Shown piece by piece: positions 6,647 through 14,483 of a stretch of DNA of 23,409 bases; the first letter of the stretch is position 1; each line of letters starts with the position of its first letter. The notes beneath the pieces are model-generated. The model made no database searches, had not been told where the DNA came from, and was given only the letters and a program-made list of their open reading frames with translations. A program made the translations under genes and the position numbers. This DNA is from Prevotellaceae bacterium UBA3627 (GTDB lineage: Bacteria > Bacteroidota > Bacteroidia > Bacteroidales > Bacteroidaceae): the NCBI GenBank assembly GCA_002373375.1, contig DFLE01000043.1:1-23409 (forward strand), given 5' to 3'.

Positions 6647-8556
6647 ACTTATTCAAGAAGCTTGACATATTCATGCTGCGGCAGTTCCTGATGCTGTTCG
6701 CCGGAACGTTCTTCATCAGCCTCTTTGTGCTGATGATGCAGTTCCTGTGGCGCTATGTGGACGAACTGATAGGCAAGGGACTCTCAATAGAAGTGTTGGG
6801 ACAGTTCTTCTGGTATATGGGCCTGATGATGGTACCCCAGGCATTGCCGCTGGCTATACTGCTGGCGTCGCTCATTACGATGGGTAACCTGGGCGAGAGC
6901 TCGGAGCTGACAGCCATAAAGGCGTCGGGAATATCGCTGCTCAAGAGTCTGCGCGGACTTATCATCTTCTCGTGCTTCATAGCAGGCTGCTCCTTCGTGT
7001 TCCAAAACAACATAGGACCGATGGCAAATATGCAGTTGCGTCAGTTGCTGCTGTCAATGAAGCAGAAGAGTCCTGAGCTGGAGATACCAGAGGAGGTGTT
7101 CTATGGTGGAATACCTAACTGTAACCTGTATGTGCAGCATAAGGACCTGGAGACGGGAATGCTCTATGGTGTCATGATATACCGCATGACAGAGAGCTTT
7201 GAGGATGCGGCGATAATACTTGCGGACTCCGGACGTTTGCAGTCCACTGCCGACAAGATGCACCTGAAGCTGACGCTGTATAGCGGAGAGTGGTTTGAGA
7301 ATATGCGCTCGCAAGAGATGGCGGGCAATGCCAATGTGCCTTACCGTAGGGAGTCGTTTATAAGTAAGGTGATACTGCTTGACTTTGATAATGGCTTCAA
7401 CCTTGCCGAGGCGTCGGGCATAGCACAGATGGCGGCGGCGCAGAGTCTGCCGCAGCTCATAGAGCATATTGACTCTGTAAAGCACGTGGGTGACAGTCTG
7501 GGACGTTTGATGGCGGCAGACATGAAACGCTCAGCCTTCGAGACTCCGAAGATGAGCAAGGGCGACTCTGTGAAGGCTGTGGCTATGGCAGACAAGGAGA
7601 CAGCTATGCTTGACACCGTATATAACCGCTTGTCGCCGGAACAGCAGAGAAGTGTTATGCAGAGGGCTGCCAGCAGGGTGCAGATGGCAACCATGGATAC
7701 GGAGTTCCGTGGCATGGTGGCAAATGACGTGGGCAGCAGGGAACGAGACTACAGACTGGAAGTGATAAACAAATTCACGCTGTCGCTTACCTGTCTTATA
7801 TTCTTCTTCATAGGAGCATCGCTCGGTGCCATAATAAGAAAAGGTGGTCTGGGTGTGCCTGTGATAATATCGGTGCTGGTGTTCATAGTGTTCTATATCC
7901 TTGACAACACTGGTACGCGTATGGCAAAGCAGGCATCGTGGACCATAGCCTTTGGTAAGGGATTGGCTCCGGCGGTGCTCATACCGATAGCGGTGTTCGT
8001 GACATATAAGGCGAACAAGGACTCTGTAGTGTTCAACATGGATGCATACCGTATGTTCTTCATGCGCCTGTTCGGACTAAGACTGAAACGCAACGTGGCA
8101 TCAAAGGAGGTTATAATCAATGACCCGGACTACATGGGCGACGCAAGGAGGCTGAAGGCGCTGAGCGCTACGCTGGAACAGTATTCGCAGGAGCACAAGC
8201 TGGTAAGGCTGCCTAATCCGGTCAATGTGTTCTTCAAGTATAAGAGGGATACCGTGATAGAACAGATGGCGGCAGAACTGGAAGATATAATAGAAGACCT
8301 GGGGAATACCAGGGACAGATATGTGCTGTCATACCTTAACCAGTATCCTGTGGTGTCAGAGAAAGCCCACACAAGGCCTTTCGACACTCCGTGGATGAAC
8401 AAGGCGGCGGCGGTGATATTCCCCGTGGGTATTATATTATATATAAGGATGTGTCGCTTCCGCTTGAGGCTGTATAAGGACCTGAGGCAGATAATGAAGA
8501 CAAATGCCTTGATGACGGAACGTATAGAAGTGATAACGCAAGAAGGCGGACGTTAG
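6643..8556 (+). CDS. LptF/LptG family LPS-export permease
   Basis: The product is an inner-membrane subunit of the LptB2FG transporter, which extracts lipopolysaccharide from the inner membrane and passes it to LptC/LptA. Membrane segments are seen at about residues 12-34, 52-80 and 104-121, then 377-396, 402-420 and 436-454, with a large periplasmic domain between them. The motif SSELTAIKASGISL (86-99) after the second segment is the family hallmark. The start is a GTG at 6643 overlapping the previous stop; this places FMLRQFLMLFAGTFF where relatives have their first helix, whereas the next ATG (6673) would trim it. At 637 residues it is much longer than proteobacterial LptF or LptG (about 360). 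The excess lies in the periplasmic domain and in a C-terminal tail of some 180 residues with one further hydrophobic segment near 588-601. Which of LptF or LptG it replaces cannot be told here. Confidence 0.92.
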   Translation: MNLFKKLDIFMLRQFLMLFAGTFFISLFVLMMQFLWRYVDELIGKGLSIEVLGQFFWYMGLMMVPQALPLAILLASLITMGNLGESSELTAIKASGISLLKSLRGLIIFSCFIAGCSFVFQNNIGPMANMQLRQLLLSMKQKSPELEIPEEVFYGGIPNCNLYVQHKDLETGMLYGVMIYRMTESFEDAAIILADSGRLQSTADKMHLKLTLYSGEWFENMRSQEMAGNANVPYRRESFISKVILLDFDNGFNLAEASGIAQMAAAQSLPQLIEHIDSVKHVGDSLGRLMAADMKRSAFETPKMSKGDSVKAVAMADKETAMLDTVYNRLSPEQQRSVMQRAASRVQMATMDTEFRGMVANDVGSRERDYRLEVINKFTLSLTCLIFFFIGASLGAIIRKGGLGVPVIISVLVFIVFYILDNTGTRMAKQASWTIAFGKGLAPAVLIPIAVFVTYKANKDSVVFNMDAYRMFFMRLFGLRLKRNVASKEVIINDPDYMGDARRLKALSATLEQYSQEHKLVRLPNPVNVFFKYKRDTVIEQMAAELEDIIEDLGNTRDRYVLSYLNQYPVVSEKAHTRPFDTPWMNKAAAVIFPVGIILYIRMCRFRLRLYKDLRQIMKTNALMTERIEVITQEGGR

Positions 8557-8667
8557 GAACGGTATGCTGCGGCTTGTCCTTGGCACAGGAGAACGGTGTA
8601 GGTGGTCGTAAAGGGCGAGCTCGTAACATTTTGTAAACAAAAAACGCAAAAAGACTGACAAAAGTTT

Positions 8668-8696
8668 TTTGGAATAAAATAAATTTAGTAATTTTG
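8668..8696 (+). promoter_or_regulatory. Sigma-ABfr-type promoter of the aminotransferase gene
   Basis: TAATTTTG at 8689-8696 is a full -7 box. The best -33 candidate is TTTG at 8668-8671 with a 17-base spacer, slightly short. The leader to the ATG at 8725 is about 20 bases. No terminator was seen for the permease gene in the 110 bases before it. Confidence 0.7.
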
Positions 8697-8724
8697 CACC
8701 CAAATTTATTAAAATCATTAAACG

Positions 8725-9918
8725 ATGGGAAAACTATCAAGCAGACTTAACAGGCTGGCTCCTTCTGCTACACTCGCAATGTCGCAGAAGAGCAGCGAGA
8801 TGAAGGCACAGGGCATAGACGTGATTAACCTCAGCGTAGGTGAACCAGACTTCAATACCCCTGACCACATCAAAACAGCTGCCAAGCAGGCAGTTGACGA
8901 CAACTGGTCACGTTACTCACCAGTGCCGGGCTATGCAGATCTCCGCGAGGCGGTCGTGGCAAAGCTGAAGAAAGAGAACGGACTTGACTACAAAACCAGT
9001 GAGATACTCGTCAGCAACGGTGCCAAGCAGGCTGTGTGCAACGCTATAATGGCGCTGGTAGATGACGGTGAGGAGGTTATCGTACCTACACCTTACTGGG
9101 TGTCTTATCCACAGATGGTACTTCTCGCAGGTGGTACACCAGTGCATATTCCTGCAGGCTTTGACCAGAACTTCAAGATTACACCAGAGCAGCTCGAGGC
9201 AGCTATCACTCCAAAGACTCGTATGCTGATTCTCTGCTCTCCAAGCAACCCTACAGGTTCTGTGTATTCTAAGGCAGAGCTCGAGGGACTTGCTAATGTG
9301 ATAAAGAAACATCCTGATATGTATGTGCTCGCAGATGAGATATACGAGCATATCAACTACGTAGGCAAGCATGAGTCTATAGCACAGTTCCCTGGAATGA
9401 AGGAGCAGTCTATCATTATCAATGGCGTCAGCAAGGCTTACGCTATGACAGGATGGCGTATAGGATACATGGCAGCTCCTGAATGGATAGTTAAGGGCTG
9501 TAACAAGCTTCAGGGACAGTACACTTCTGGTCCTTGCTCTGTATCACAGAAGGCAGCTATGGTCGCATACAACGCTTCACAGGAGTGCGTGGAGGATATG
9601 CGTAAGGCGTTTGAGCGTCGTCGTGACCTCATCGTCTCTCTCGTGAAAGAGATACCGGGACTGGAGGTCAATGTTCCAGACGGAGCGTTCTATGTGTTCC
9701 CTAAGTGCAAGAGCTACCTCGGCAAGACCGACGGCGAGCGCGTGATAAAGGATACCAACGACTTCGCTATGTACCTGCTTGAGGTAGGACACGTAGCAAC
9801 GGTTGGCGGTGACGCCTTCGGTGACCCGGAGTGCTTCCGCATGAGCTACGCTACAAGCGATGATAACATCCGTGAGGCGATGCGTCGCATCAAGGAGTGC
9901 TGCGCGAAGCTGAAGTGA
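8725..9918 (+). CDS. aspC: Aspartate aminotransferase-type PLP enzyme
   Basis: The product is a 397-residue cytoplasmic class I/II aminotransferase of the aspartate aminotransferase Ib type. It exchanges the amino group between aspartate (or a related amino acid) and 2-oxoglutarate with pyridoxal phosphate. Visible motifs are SVGEPDFNTPDHI (37-49), the YSPVPGYADLREAV substrate loop (64-77), SPSNPTGSVYS (172-182), DEIYEHI (204-210) and SKAYAMTGWRIGY (236-248). In the last, Lys237 should form the Schiff base and Arg245 helps bind phosphate. FRMSYATS near the C-terminus carries the arginine that holds the substrate carboxylate. The gene is monocistronic: its own promoter lies upstream and a hairpin terminator follows. 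The exact donor amino acid (aspartate, aromatic or other) is not certain from sequence, so the symbol is approximate. Confidence 0.9.
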   Translation: MGKLSSRLNRLAPSATLAMSQKSSEMKAQGIDVINLSVGEPDFNTPDHIKTAAKQAVDDNWSRYSPVPGYADLREAVVAKLKKENGLDYKTSEILVSNGAKQAVCNAIMALVDDGEEVIVPTPYWVSYPQMVLLAGGTPVHIPAGFDQNFKITPEQLEAAITPKTRMLILCSPSNPTGSVYSKAELEGLANVIKKHPDMYVLADEIYEHINYVGKHESIAQFPGMKEQSIIINGVSKAYAMTGWRIGYMAAPEWIVKGCNKLQGQYTSGPCSVSQKAAMVAYNASQECVEDMRKAFERRRDLIVSLVKEIPGLEVNVPDGAFYVFPKCKSYLGKTDGERVIKDTNDFAMYLLEVGHVATVGGDAFGDPECFRMSYATSDDNIREAMRRIKECCAKLK

Positions 9919-9988
9919 TGGAATCCGAGAGTGCCAGAGGGAACTGTAATGTTTATAGCCCATGGCAGGTATGAAAATGAGAAATAAC

Positions 9989-10017
9989 AAAAGGGAGACC
10001 CTCAAAGTCTCCCTTTT
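9989..10017 (+). terminator. Terminator after the aminotransferase gene
   Basis: A perfect 11-base-pair stem (AAAAGGGAGAC with GTCTCCCTTTT) around a seven-base loop, about 70 bases after the stop codon. The only T run is inside the stem. Confidence 0.8.
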
Positions 10018-10093
10018 GACGGTGAAATAGGGTTTGGCAAAGAAAAAAAATGTTAAAAGCGTGAAAAACATTTTTAGATTAAATATTAATTAC

Positions 10094-10101
10094 TACCTTT
10101 G
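10094..10101 (+). promoter_or_regulatory. Promoter -7 box of the exbB operon
   Basis: TACCTTTG is a full TAnnTTTG box. A T-rich TTTTTA at 10071-10076 is a weak -33 candidate with a 17-base spacer. Transcription should start near 10108. Confidence 0.7.
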
Positions 10102-10222
10102 TTATTAGAAACCCTGTAAAGGGGGCAAAAGCCCGACCTTAAACCACCCAAATATAGAAAAACAACTATTCTAAAACAATTATTTTACTAAATTTAATAA
10201 TCACAAAACCAAACTAAAAACT

Positions 10223-11047
10223 ATGGCAACTAAAAAAACAGCCGGCGCTAAGAAGTCTCAGGGCTTCCAGGGCGTAAGACACGCAATTATCATCATTGCA
10301 TTCGCATTCGCAGTTGGTATCTGCTTCTATCTGTTCTTCTTGGGTAATCCAGCAAACTTCGCTAATGGCGACGCTGCAAACGGACACCCACTTAACATGC
10401 TCGGTACCGTGTATAAAGGTGGTTGGGTTGTGCCTATCATCCTCGGCCTTCTCTGCACCGTTATCGCAATGTCAGTAGAGCGTATCTTCGCTATCTCTGC
10501 TTGCTCAGGTAAGGGTAATGTTACAAAGTTCACAGAGAACGTGAAGAAGGCTCTTAAGGATGGCGACATCGACAAGGCAGTAGAGCTCTGCAACAAGCAG
10601 GGTGGTTCTGTTGCAAACGTGGTTCTCGCTGACCTGAAGTCTTACAAGGAGATGGAGTCTGCACCTATCAAACTGAAGGAGAAGGTAGCTACTATCCAGA
10701 ATGCACACGAGGAGGCTACAGCACTTGAGATGCCTACCATGACAATGAACCTCCCAATCATCGCTACCATCGTTACACTGGGTACTCTTACCGCTCTGTT
10801 CGGAACCGTGCTTGGTATGATACGTTCATTCGCCGCTCTTGCTGCTGGTGGTGGTGCTGACTCTATGGCACTGTCAACCGGTATCTCTGAGGCCCTTGTG
10901 AACACAGCCTCTGGTATCGCTACATCTTGGGTATCAGTAGTTGCTTATAACTACTTTACCAACAAGATTGATAAGCTCACATTCGCTATGGACGAGATTG
11001 GTTACACCATCGCACACACCTACGAAGACAAGCACCCAGAAGCTTAA
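10223..11047 (+). CDS. exbB: ExbB/TolQ/MotA-family proton channel protein
   Basis: The product is the inner-membrane channel subunit of the TonB motor, which uses proton flow with ExbD to energise TonB. In its 274 residues, hydrophobic segments lie at about 20-40, 66-90, 175-200 and 222-247; the first is extra compared with E. coli ExbB. The family core is present as FGTVLGMIRSF (193-203) and ISEALVNTASGIATSWVSVV (221-240); Thr228 corresponds to the conserved pore threonine. The basic N-terminus (MATKKTAGAKKS) is common in this phylum. Nearly all isoleucine codons are ATC or ATT (one ATA), unlike the ATA-rich LptF/G gene, which suggests strong expression. It is first in the operon exbB-exbD-exbD-tonB-pstS-like-TPR. 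Confidence 0.94.
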   Translation: MATKKTAGAKKSQGFQGVRHAIIIIAFAFAVGICFYLFFLGNPANFANGDAANGHPLNMLGTVYKGGWVVPIILGLLCTVIAMSVERIFAISACSGKGNVTKFTENVKKALKDGDIDKAVELCNKQGGSVANVVLADLKSYKEMESAPIKLKEKVATIQNAHEEATALEMPTMTMNLPIIATIVTLGTLTALFGTVLGMIRSFAALAAGGGADSMALSTGISEALVNTASGIATSWVSVVAYNYFTNKIDKLTFAMDEIGYTIAHTYEDKHPEA

Positions 11048-11081
11048 TCTTTTACTAACCCTTTAAAATTTTATTCAGAAT

Positions 11082-11699
11082 ATGGGTAAGTTAAAAGTTA
11101 AGAAAAGCGACGTCTGGATAGACATGACCCCGATGTCTGACGTGATGGTGCTTTTGCTGACCTTCTTCATGCTTACATCTACGTTCGTGAAGAATGAGCC
11201 GGTGAAGGTTAACCAGCCACAGTCTGTGTCGGAGATCAAGATTCCAGAGAAAAACGTCTTGAACATCGTTGTCGGCAAGGACGGCAAGGTGTTTATGAGC
11301 ATGGACAATCAGAATGATGTGATGACTGTCATTCAGGATATGAACGATAAGTTCAACCTCAACCTGACTGCCCAGGATATGAAGAAGTTCCAGACTGACC
11401 CTATGTGGGGTATGGGCCTGAGCAAACTGCAGAACTATCTCCGTCTGCCTTCTGAGAAGATGACAGAGGCTATCACAGGCGCTGAGGCCGGTGTTCCTCT
11501 TGACTCTATCAACGGCGGAAAGAGCGAGTTCCAGGAGTGGGTTACATCTGCTGTTGACGCGGTGGATGACCTGAAGATTGCTATCAAGGCTGACTCTGAC
11601 ACACCTTACAAGAGTGTGAAGAAGGTTATGTCTGAGCTTCAGGATATGGATCAGAACCGTTACTACCTTATCACATCATTAAAGACAGGGGAGGAATAA
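11082..11699 (+). CDS. exbD: ExbD/TolR-family protein, first copy
   Basis: The product is a 205-residue inner-membrane protein with one N-terminal helix and a periplasmic domain. The motif DMTPMSDVMVLLLTFFML (14-31) contains Asp20, equivalent to the proton-carrying aspartate of ExbD. It is longer than E. coli ExbD (about 140); the extra residues lie in the middle of the periplasmic domain (about 85-160). The C-terminal half keeps the ExbD fold signature (IAIKADSDTPYKSVKKVMSEL). It lies 34 bases after exbB and 3 bases before the second exbD, so the two ExbD proteins are probably made together and may form a heteromer in the channel. Confidence 0.93.
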   Translation: MGKLKVKKSDVWIDMTPMSDVMVLLLTFFMLTSTFVKNEPVKVNQPQSVSEIKIPEKNVLNIVVGKDGKVFMSMDNQNDVMTVIQDMNDKFNLNLTAQDMKKFQTDPMWGMGLSKLQNYLRLPSEKMTEAITGAEAGVPLDSINGGKSEFQEWVTSAVDAVDDLKIAIKADSDTPYKSVKKVMSELQDMDQNRYYLITSLKTGEE

Positions 11700-11702
11700 A
11701 GA

Positions 11703-12347
11703 ATGGCAAAGAAATCAACAAGTAAACAGAAAAAGGCGAATACCCGTGTGGACTTTACGCCTATGGTTGATATGATGATGCTTCTTATCACCTTCTTCAT
11801 GCTCTGTACATCGTTGGCAAAGCCTCAGTCAATGGAGCTCTCAATGCCATCTAACGATAAGAACCTGGATAAGGAGGATAAGACAGTAACGAAAGAGTCT
11901 TACACTATTACTATCTATGTGGGCGCTGATGACAAGATCTATTATATCGAGGGTATTCCAAAGTATGATGATCCTTCTTGTATGAAAGAGACCACATGGG
12001 GTAAGAATGGCATACGTAAAGTCCTGATGACTCACGTCACTGAGGACGGTACTCAGCCAGTTCTGCAGGTGATGAAAGCTAAGCGCGAGTTGGACGAGCG
12101 CAAGGAAAAAGAGAATATGGCTGACTCAGTTTACTCTAAGGAACTCTCTAAACTTAAGAATGGTGAGATGCCTACAGGTAATAAGATTCAGACTATGACC
12201 ATCATCATTAAGGCTACTGACAACGCAAGCTACAAAAACGTAGTTGACGCTCTTGACGAGATGCAGTTATGCAGCATAGGCAAGTATGTGATTGATAAGA
12301 TTTCCGATCAGGATCTGAAGCTTCTCACAGAGAAGGGTATCAAGTAA
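11703..12347 (+). CDS. exbD: ExbD/TolR-family protein, second copy
   Basis: The product is a 214-residue second ExbD paralogue. The helix motif VDFTPMVDMMMLLITFFML (16-34) carries the conserved aspartate as Asp23. The periplasmic part has MTIIIKATDNASYKNVVDALDEM as the conserved ExbD region, plus a lysine- and glutamate-rich insert near 125-155 (KAKRELDERKEKENM). Outside the helix it differs strongly from the first copy, so this is an old duplication rather than a recent one. Only three bases separate it from the first exbD, which suggests coupled translation. Paired ExbD genes are a known layout in Bacteroidota, including the gliding relatives. Confidence 0.93.
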   Translation: MAKKSTSKQKKANTRVDFTPMVDMMMLLITFFMLCTSLAKPQSMELSMPSNDKNLDKEDKTVTKESYTITIYVGADDKIYYIEGIPKYDDPSCMKETTWGKNGIRKVLMTHVTEDGTQPVLQVMKAKRELDERKEKENMADSVYSKELSKLKNGEMPTGNKIQTMTIIIKATDNASYKNVVDALDEMQLCSIGKYVIDKISDQDLKLLTEKGIK

Positions 12348-12413
12348 GACCTGTAAAACGTAAGTCAGACTATTGATCACAAAAAGTATTAACACTAAAA
12401 AAAGATAATCAAA

Positions 12414-13250
12414 ATGGCAAAAATTGATCTTATATCTGGTGCGTGGACAGACCTCGTGTTTGAAAACCGTAACCAGGCATACGGCGCCTACGTACTCCGT
12501 AAGGGTACTGGTAAGCGTAATGTCATTGCTATCCTTGCTGTTATCTTGCTTGCCATTGCTTGTCAGATAGGTCTCACCCTGAAGAATATCGCGGATGAGG
12601 CTGCTGCTAAGAGACAGGCTATGCAAGAGGCCGTAGAGCTCTCTGCCCTCGAACAGAAGAAAGAGGCTAAGGTCGAGCGTAAGGAAGTAGTGAAGCAGGA
12701 AAATGTGGAGAAAGTGGTGGAGAAGGTTAAGAGCTCCGTTAAGTTCACCGCTCCTGAAATCAAAAAGGATAATGAGGTTCGTCCAGAGGATGAGATGAAG
12801 TCTCAGGATGAAATCATGAGTTCTAAGCTCTCTGTCGGTTCATTCGACGTGAAGGGTAATGATGAAGGTGGTGAGGTGCTCAAGGCTAAGGAAGTAATTG
12901 CCACTGAGCCTGTGAAGCCTAAGGAGGAAGAGAACAAGGTGTTCGACGTAGTTGAGCAGATGCCTTCTTTCCCTGGCGGCAACGCAGCACTGATGAACTA
13001 TCTGAGCCAGAATATCAAGTATCCTGTAATCGCAGAGGAGAACGGTATCCAGGGTCGTGTGATAGTACAGTTCGTGGTTGGCAAGGACGGACATATCTCT
13101 GACGTCAGAGTGGCTAAGTCGGTTGACCCGTCACTTGACAAGGAGGCCGTACGTGTGGTTAAGGGTATGCCTAGGTGGATACCTGGTAAGCAGAACGGTC
13201 AGGCCGTTACAGTGCGTTACACTCTGCCTGTTACATTCCGCCTGAACTAA
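12414..13250 (+). CDS. tonB: TonB energy transducer
   Basis: The product is a 278-residue protein that spans the periplasm and carries motor force from ExbB/ExbD to outer membrane receptors such as the one at the window start. The cytoplasmic N-terminus has the phylum motif DLVFENRNQAYGAYVLRK (13-30), followed by one helix at about 37-56. A charged, Glu/Lys-rich linker (about 58-175) replaces the proline-rich linker of proteobacteria. The C-terminal TonB domain (about 176-278) shows MPSFPGGNAALMNYL, IKYPVIAEENGIQGRVIVQF, MPRWIPGKQNGQAV and a final YTLPVTFRLN. It follows exbD by 66 bases and precedes the lipoprotein gene by 33 bases. Several TonB paralogues are usual in this phylum; this one has its own motor genes. 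Confidence 0.95.
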   Translation: MAKIDLISGAWTDLVFENRNQAYGAYVLRKGTGKRNVIAILAVILLAIACQIGLTLKNIADEAAAKRQAMQEAVELSALEQKKEAKVERKEVVKQENVEKVVEKVKSSVKFTAPEIKKDNEVRPEDEMKSQDEIMSSKLSVGSFDVKGNDEGGEVLKAKEVIATEPVKPKEEENKVFDVVEQMPSFPGGNAALMNYLSQNIKYPVIAEENGIQGRVIVQFVVGKDGHISDVRVAKSVDPSLDKEAVRVVKGMPRWIPGKQNGQAVTVRYTLPVTFRLN

Positions 13251-13283
13251 TCACTTGTTCTTAATACTGAACAGCACATTTTT

Positions 13284-14246
13284 ATGAAAAGAACGATATC
13301 TTACATTTTCGTAGGATTAATGCTAATGACCGGCTTTTATTCTTGCGTAAGCGAGAATAAAAGCGGTCGTACAGACACTTTTTCGTCAGGGGCGATTTCT
13401 TTCGCCTCTGACGAAAGTTTTAGTCCTATTATTGAAGAGATACGTGAGCTCTTCGAGTATAAGTACCCTGATGCCAAACTGACTCCTATATATACTAATG
13501 AGTCAGAAGCGGTGGACCTCTTGATGAAAGACTCCGTATGGCTGATAGTAACCTCACGTGATTATAAACCAAAGGAACTCGAGTACCTTAAGGCACAGAA
13601 GCAGTTCCCACAGAGCATCAAGATGGCATATGATGGTCTGGCTATTGTACAGCATGAACAGAACACTGATTCTTGTATCAGTGTGAAAGATATACGTCGC
13701 ATACTCTCTGGTGAGGTAAAGCGTTGGGATGAGATATTCCCTAACTCAAAGTTGGGTGAGATAAGCGTTGTGTTTGATAACAAGCGCTCTTCTACCGTAC
13801 ATTTTGTGGAGGACAGCATACTTGGAGGTAAGCCTATCACTGCTCCAGGAGCTTTCGCTGTCGATTCTACGGCTGAGGTGGTGGAGTATGTGGAGAAGCA
13901 TAAGGAGGCTATCGGTCTCATTGGAAGTAACTGGCTTAATGACAAGCGTGACTCTACCAATCTGACATTTAAGAGAGGTATTCGTCCTATGGCTATATCT
14001 ACGCTTGATGTGGCAACACCGGCAAACTCATATAAGCCGTATCAGTATTATTTCTATAACGACAGCTATCCATTTACACGTACACTTTATATATTACTGA
14101 ATGATACAAACTCTCACGGCCTGCCTACAGGTTTCAAGAATTTTATCATCTCGCAGAATGAAGGACAGATGGTGATACTGAAGTCGGGATTACTTCCTGC
14201 ATACGGCAATATCACGTTCCGCAGTGTGCATGTAACCGATGAGTAA
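13284..14246 (+). CDS. PstS-like phosphate-binding-superfamily lipoprotein
   Basis: The product is 320 residues. It starts with a lipoprotein signal (MKRTISYIFVGLMLMTGFYS then Cys21), followed by a periplasmic-binding-protein fold of the PstS type: GAISFASDESFSPIIEEI near 36-53, and the PstS-like stretches MAYDGLAIVQH, VKDIRRILSGEVKRWDEIF and KEAIGLIGSNWL. PstS proteins bind phosphate for the PstCAB importer, but no pstC, pstA, pstB or phoU is present here. Instead the gene follows tonB by 33 bases, so it is read as part of the TonB operon. Its role there is unknown: a sensor, a scaffold for the TonB complex, or a binder of another anion are all possible. Two strong hairpins occur within the first 45 codons, and a tandem repeat starts in the last codons; see separate entries. 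Confidence 0.85.
   Translation: MKRTISYIFVGLMLMTGFYSCVSENKSGRTDTFSSGAISFASDESFSPIIEEIRELFEYKYPDAKLTPIYTNESEAVDLLMKDSVWLIVTSRDYKPKELEYLKAQKQFPQSIKMAYDGLAIVQHEQNTDSCISVKDIRRILSGEVKRWDEIFPNSKLGEISVVFDNKRSSTVHFVEDSILGGKPITAPGAFAVDSTAEVVEYVEKHKEAIGLIGSNWLNDKRDSTNLTFKRGIRPMAISTLDVATPANSYKPYQYYFYNDSYPFTRTLYILLNDTNSHGLPTGFKNFIISQNEGQMVILKSGLLPAYGNITFRSVHVTDE
13333..13416 (+). other. Two strong hairpins inside the 5' coding region of the PstS-like gene
   Basis: Hairpin one has 14-base arms at 13333-13346 and 13351-13364 with one wobble pair and a GTAA loop; it covers the lipobox cysteine codon. Hairpin two has 15-base arms at 13381-13395 and 13402-13416 with one G-U pair and a six-base loop. Neither is followed by a long T run. 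They lie between the tonB and TPR parts of the operon and could serve as RNA-stability or processing elements. Confidence 0.8.
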
Positions 14247-14326
14247 TTATCACAGAGGGTAACCTGATAAGTAATTATCATAGAGGGTAACCTGATAAGT
14301 AATTATCACAGAAGGATAATTATCGG
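14232..14326 (+). repeat. Tandem 27-29-base repeat beginning in the last codons of the PstS-like gene
   Basis: Copies start at 14232, 14259 and 14287 with GTAACC, then TGATAAGTAATTATCA, then YAGAGG or CAGAAGG; a partial fourth (ATAATTATCGG) follows. Copy one covers the last four codons and the stop of the gene (GTA ACC GAT GAG TAA). TGATAA-GTAA-TTATCA is an inverted repeat and recurs at the two junctions (14265-14280 and 14293-14308). Confidence 0.85.
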
Positions 14327-14483
14327 AATAGAAGAATGCTTTTGATGGATGAAAGAGTTTTGTGACGGAAACTTAAACTTTGTGTTTGGGTTTTCGTCAT
14401 ATAGACAAAGAATACTAACAAATAGGAACATAAATAAGGAAAAAGAGAAACTAATTAACTGGTAACACAAACTAAAAACTTAA

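Larger units (their letters stand above)
9919..10222. other. Intergenic region between aminotransferase and exbB
   Basis: This holds the aminotransferase terminator (9989-10017), the promoter box at 10094-10101 and an exbB leader of about 115 bases. The leader begins with two very short adjoining hairpins (CCCT-GTAA-AGGG at 10112-10123 and GGGC-AAAA-GCCC at 10123-10134) and is then A-rich and unstructured. No gene is seen. Confidence 0.7.

Noticed and set aside
13284..14246. Complete phosphate importer locus
   Set aside because: Only a PstS-like binding protein is present; no permease, ATPase or PhoU gene lies within the window.
14363..14399. Terminator between the PstS-like and TPR genes
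   Set aside because: The 10-base stem has a mismatch, a 17-base loop and no T run, so it is too weak to call.
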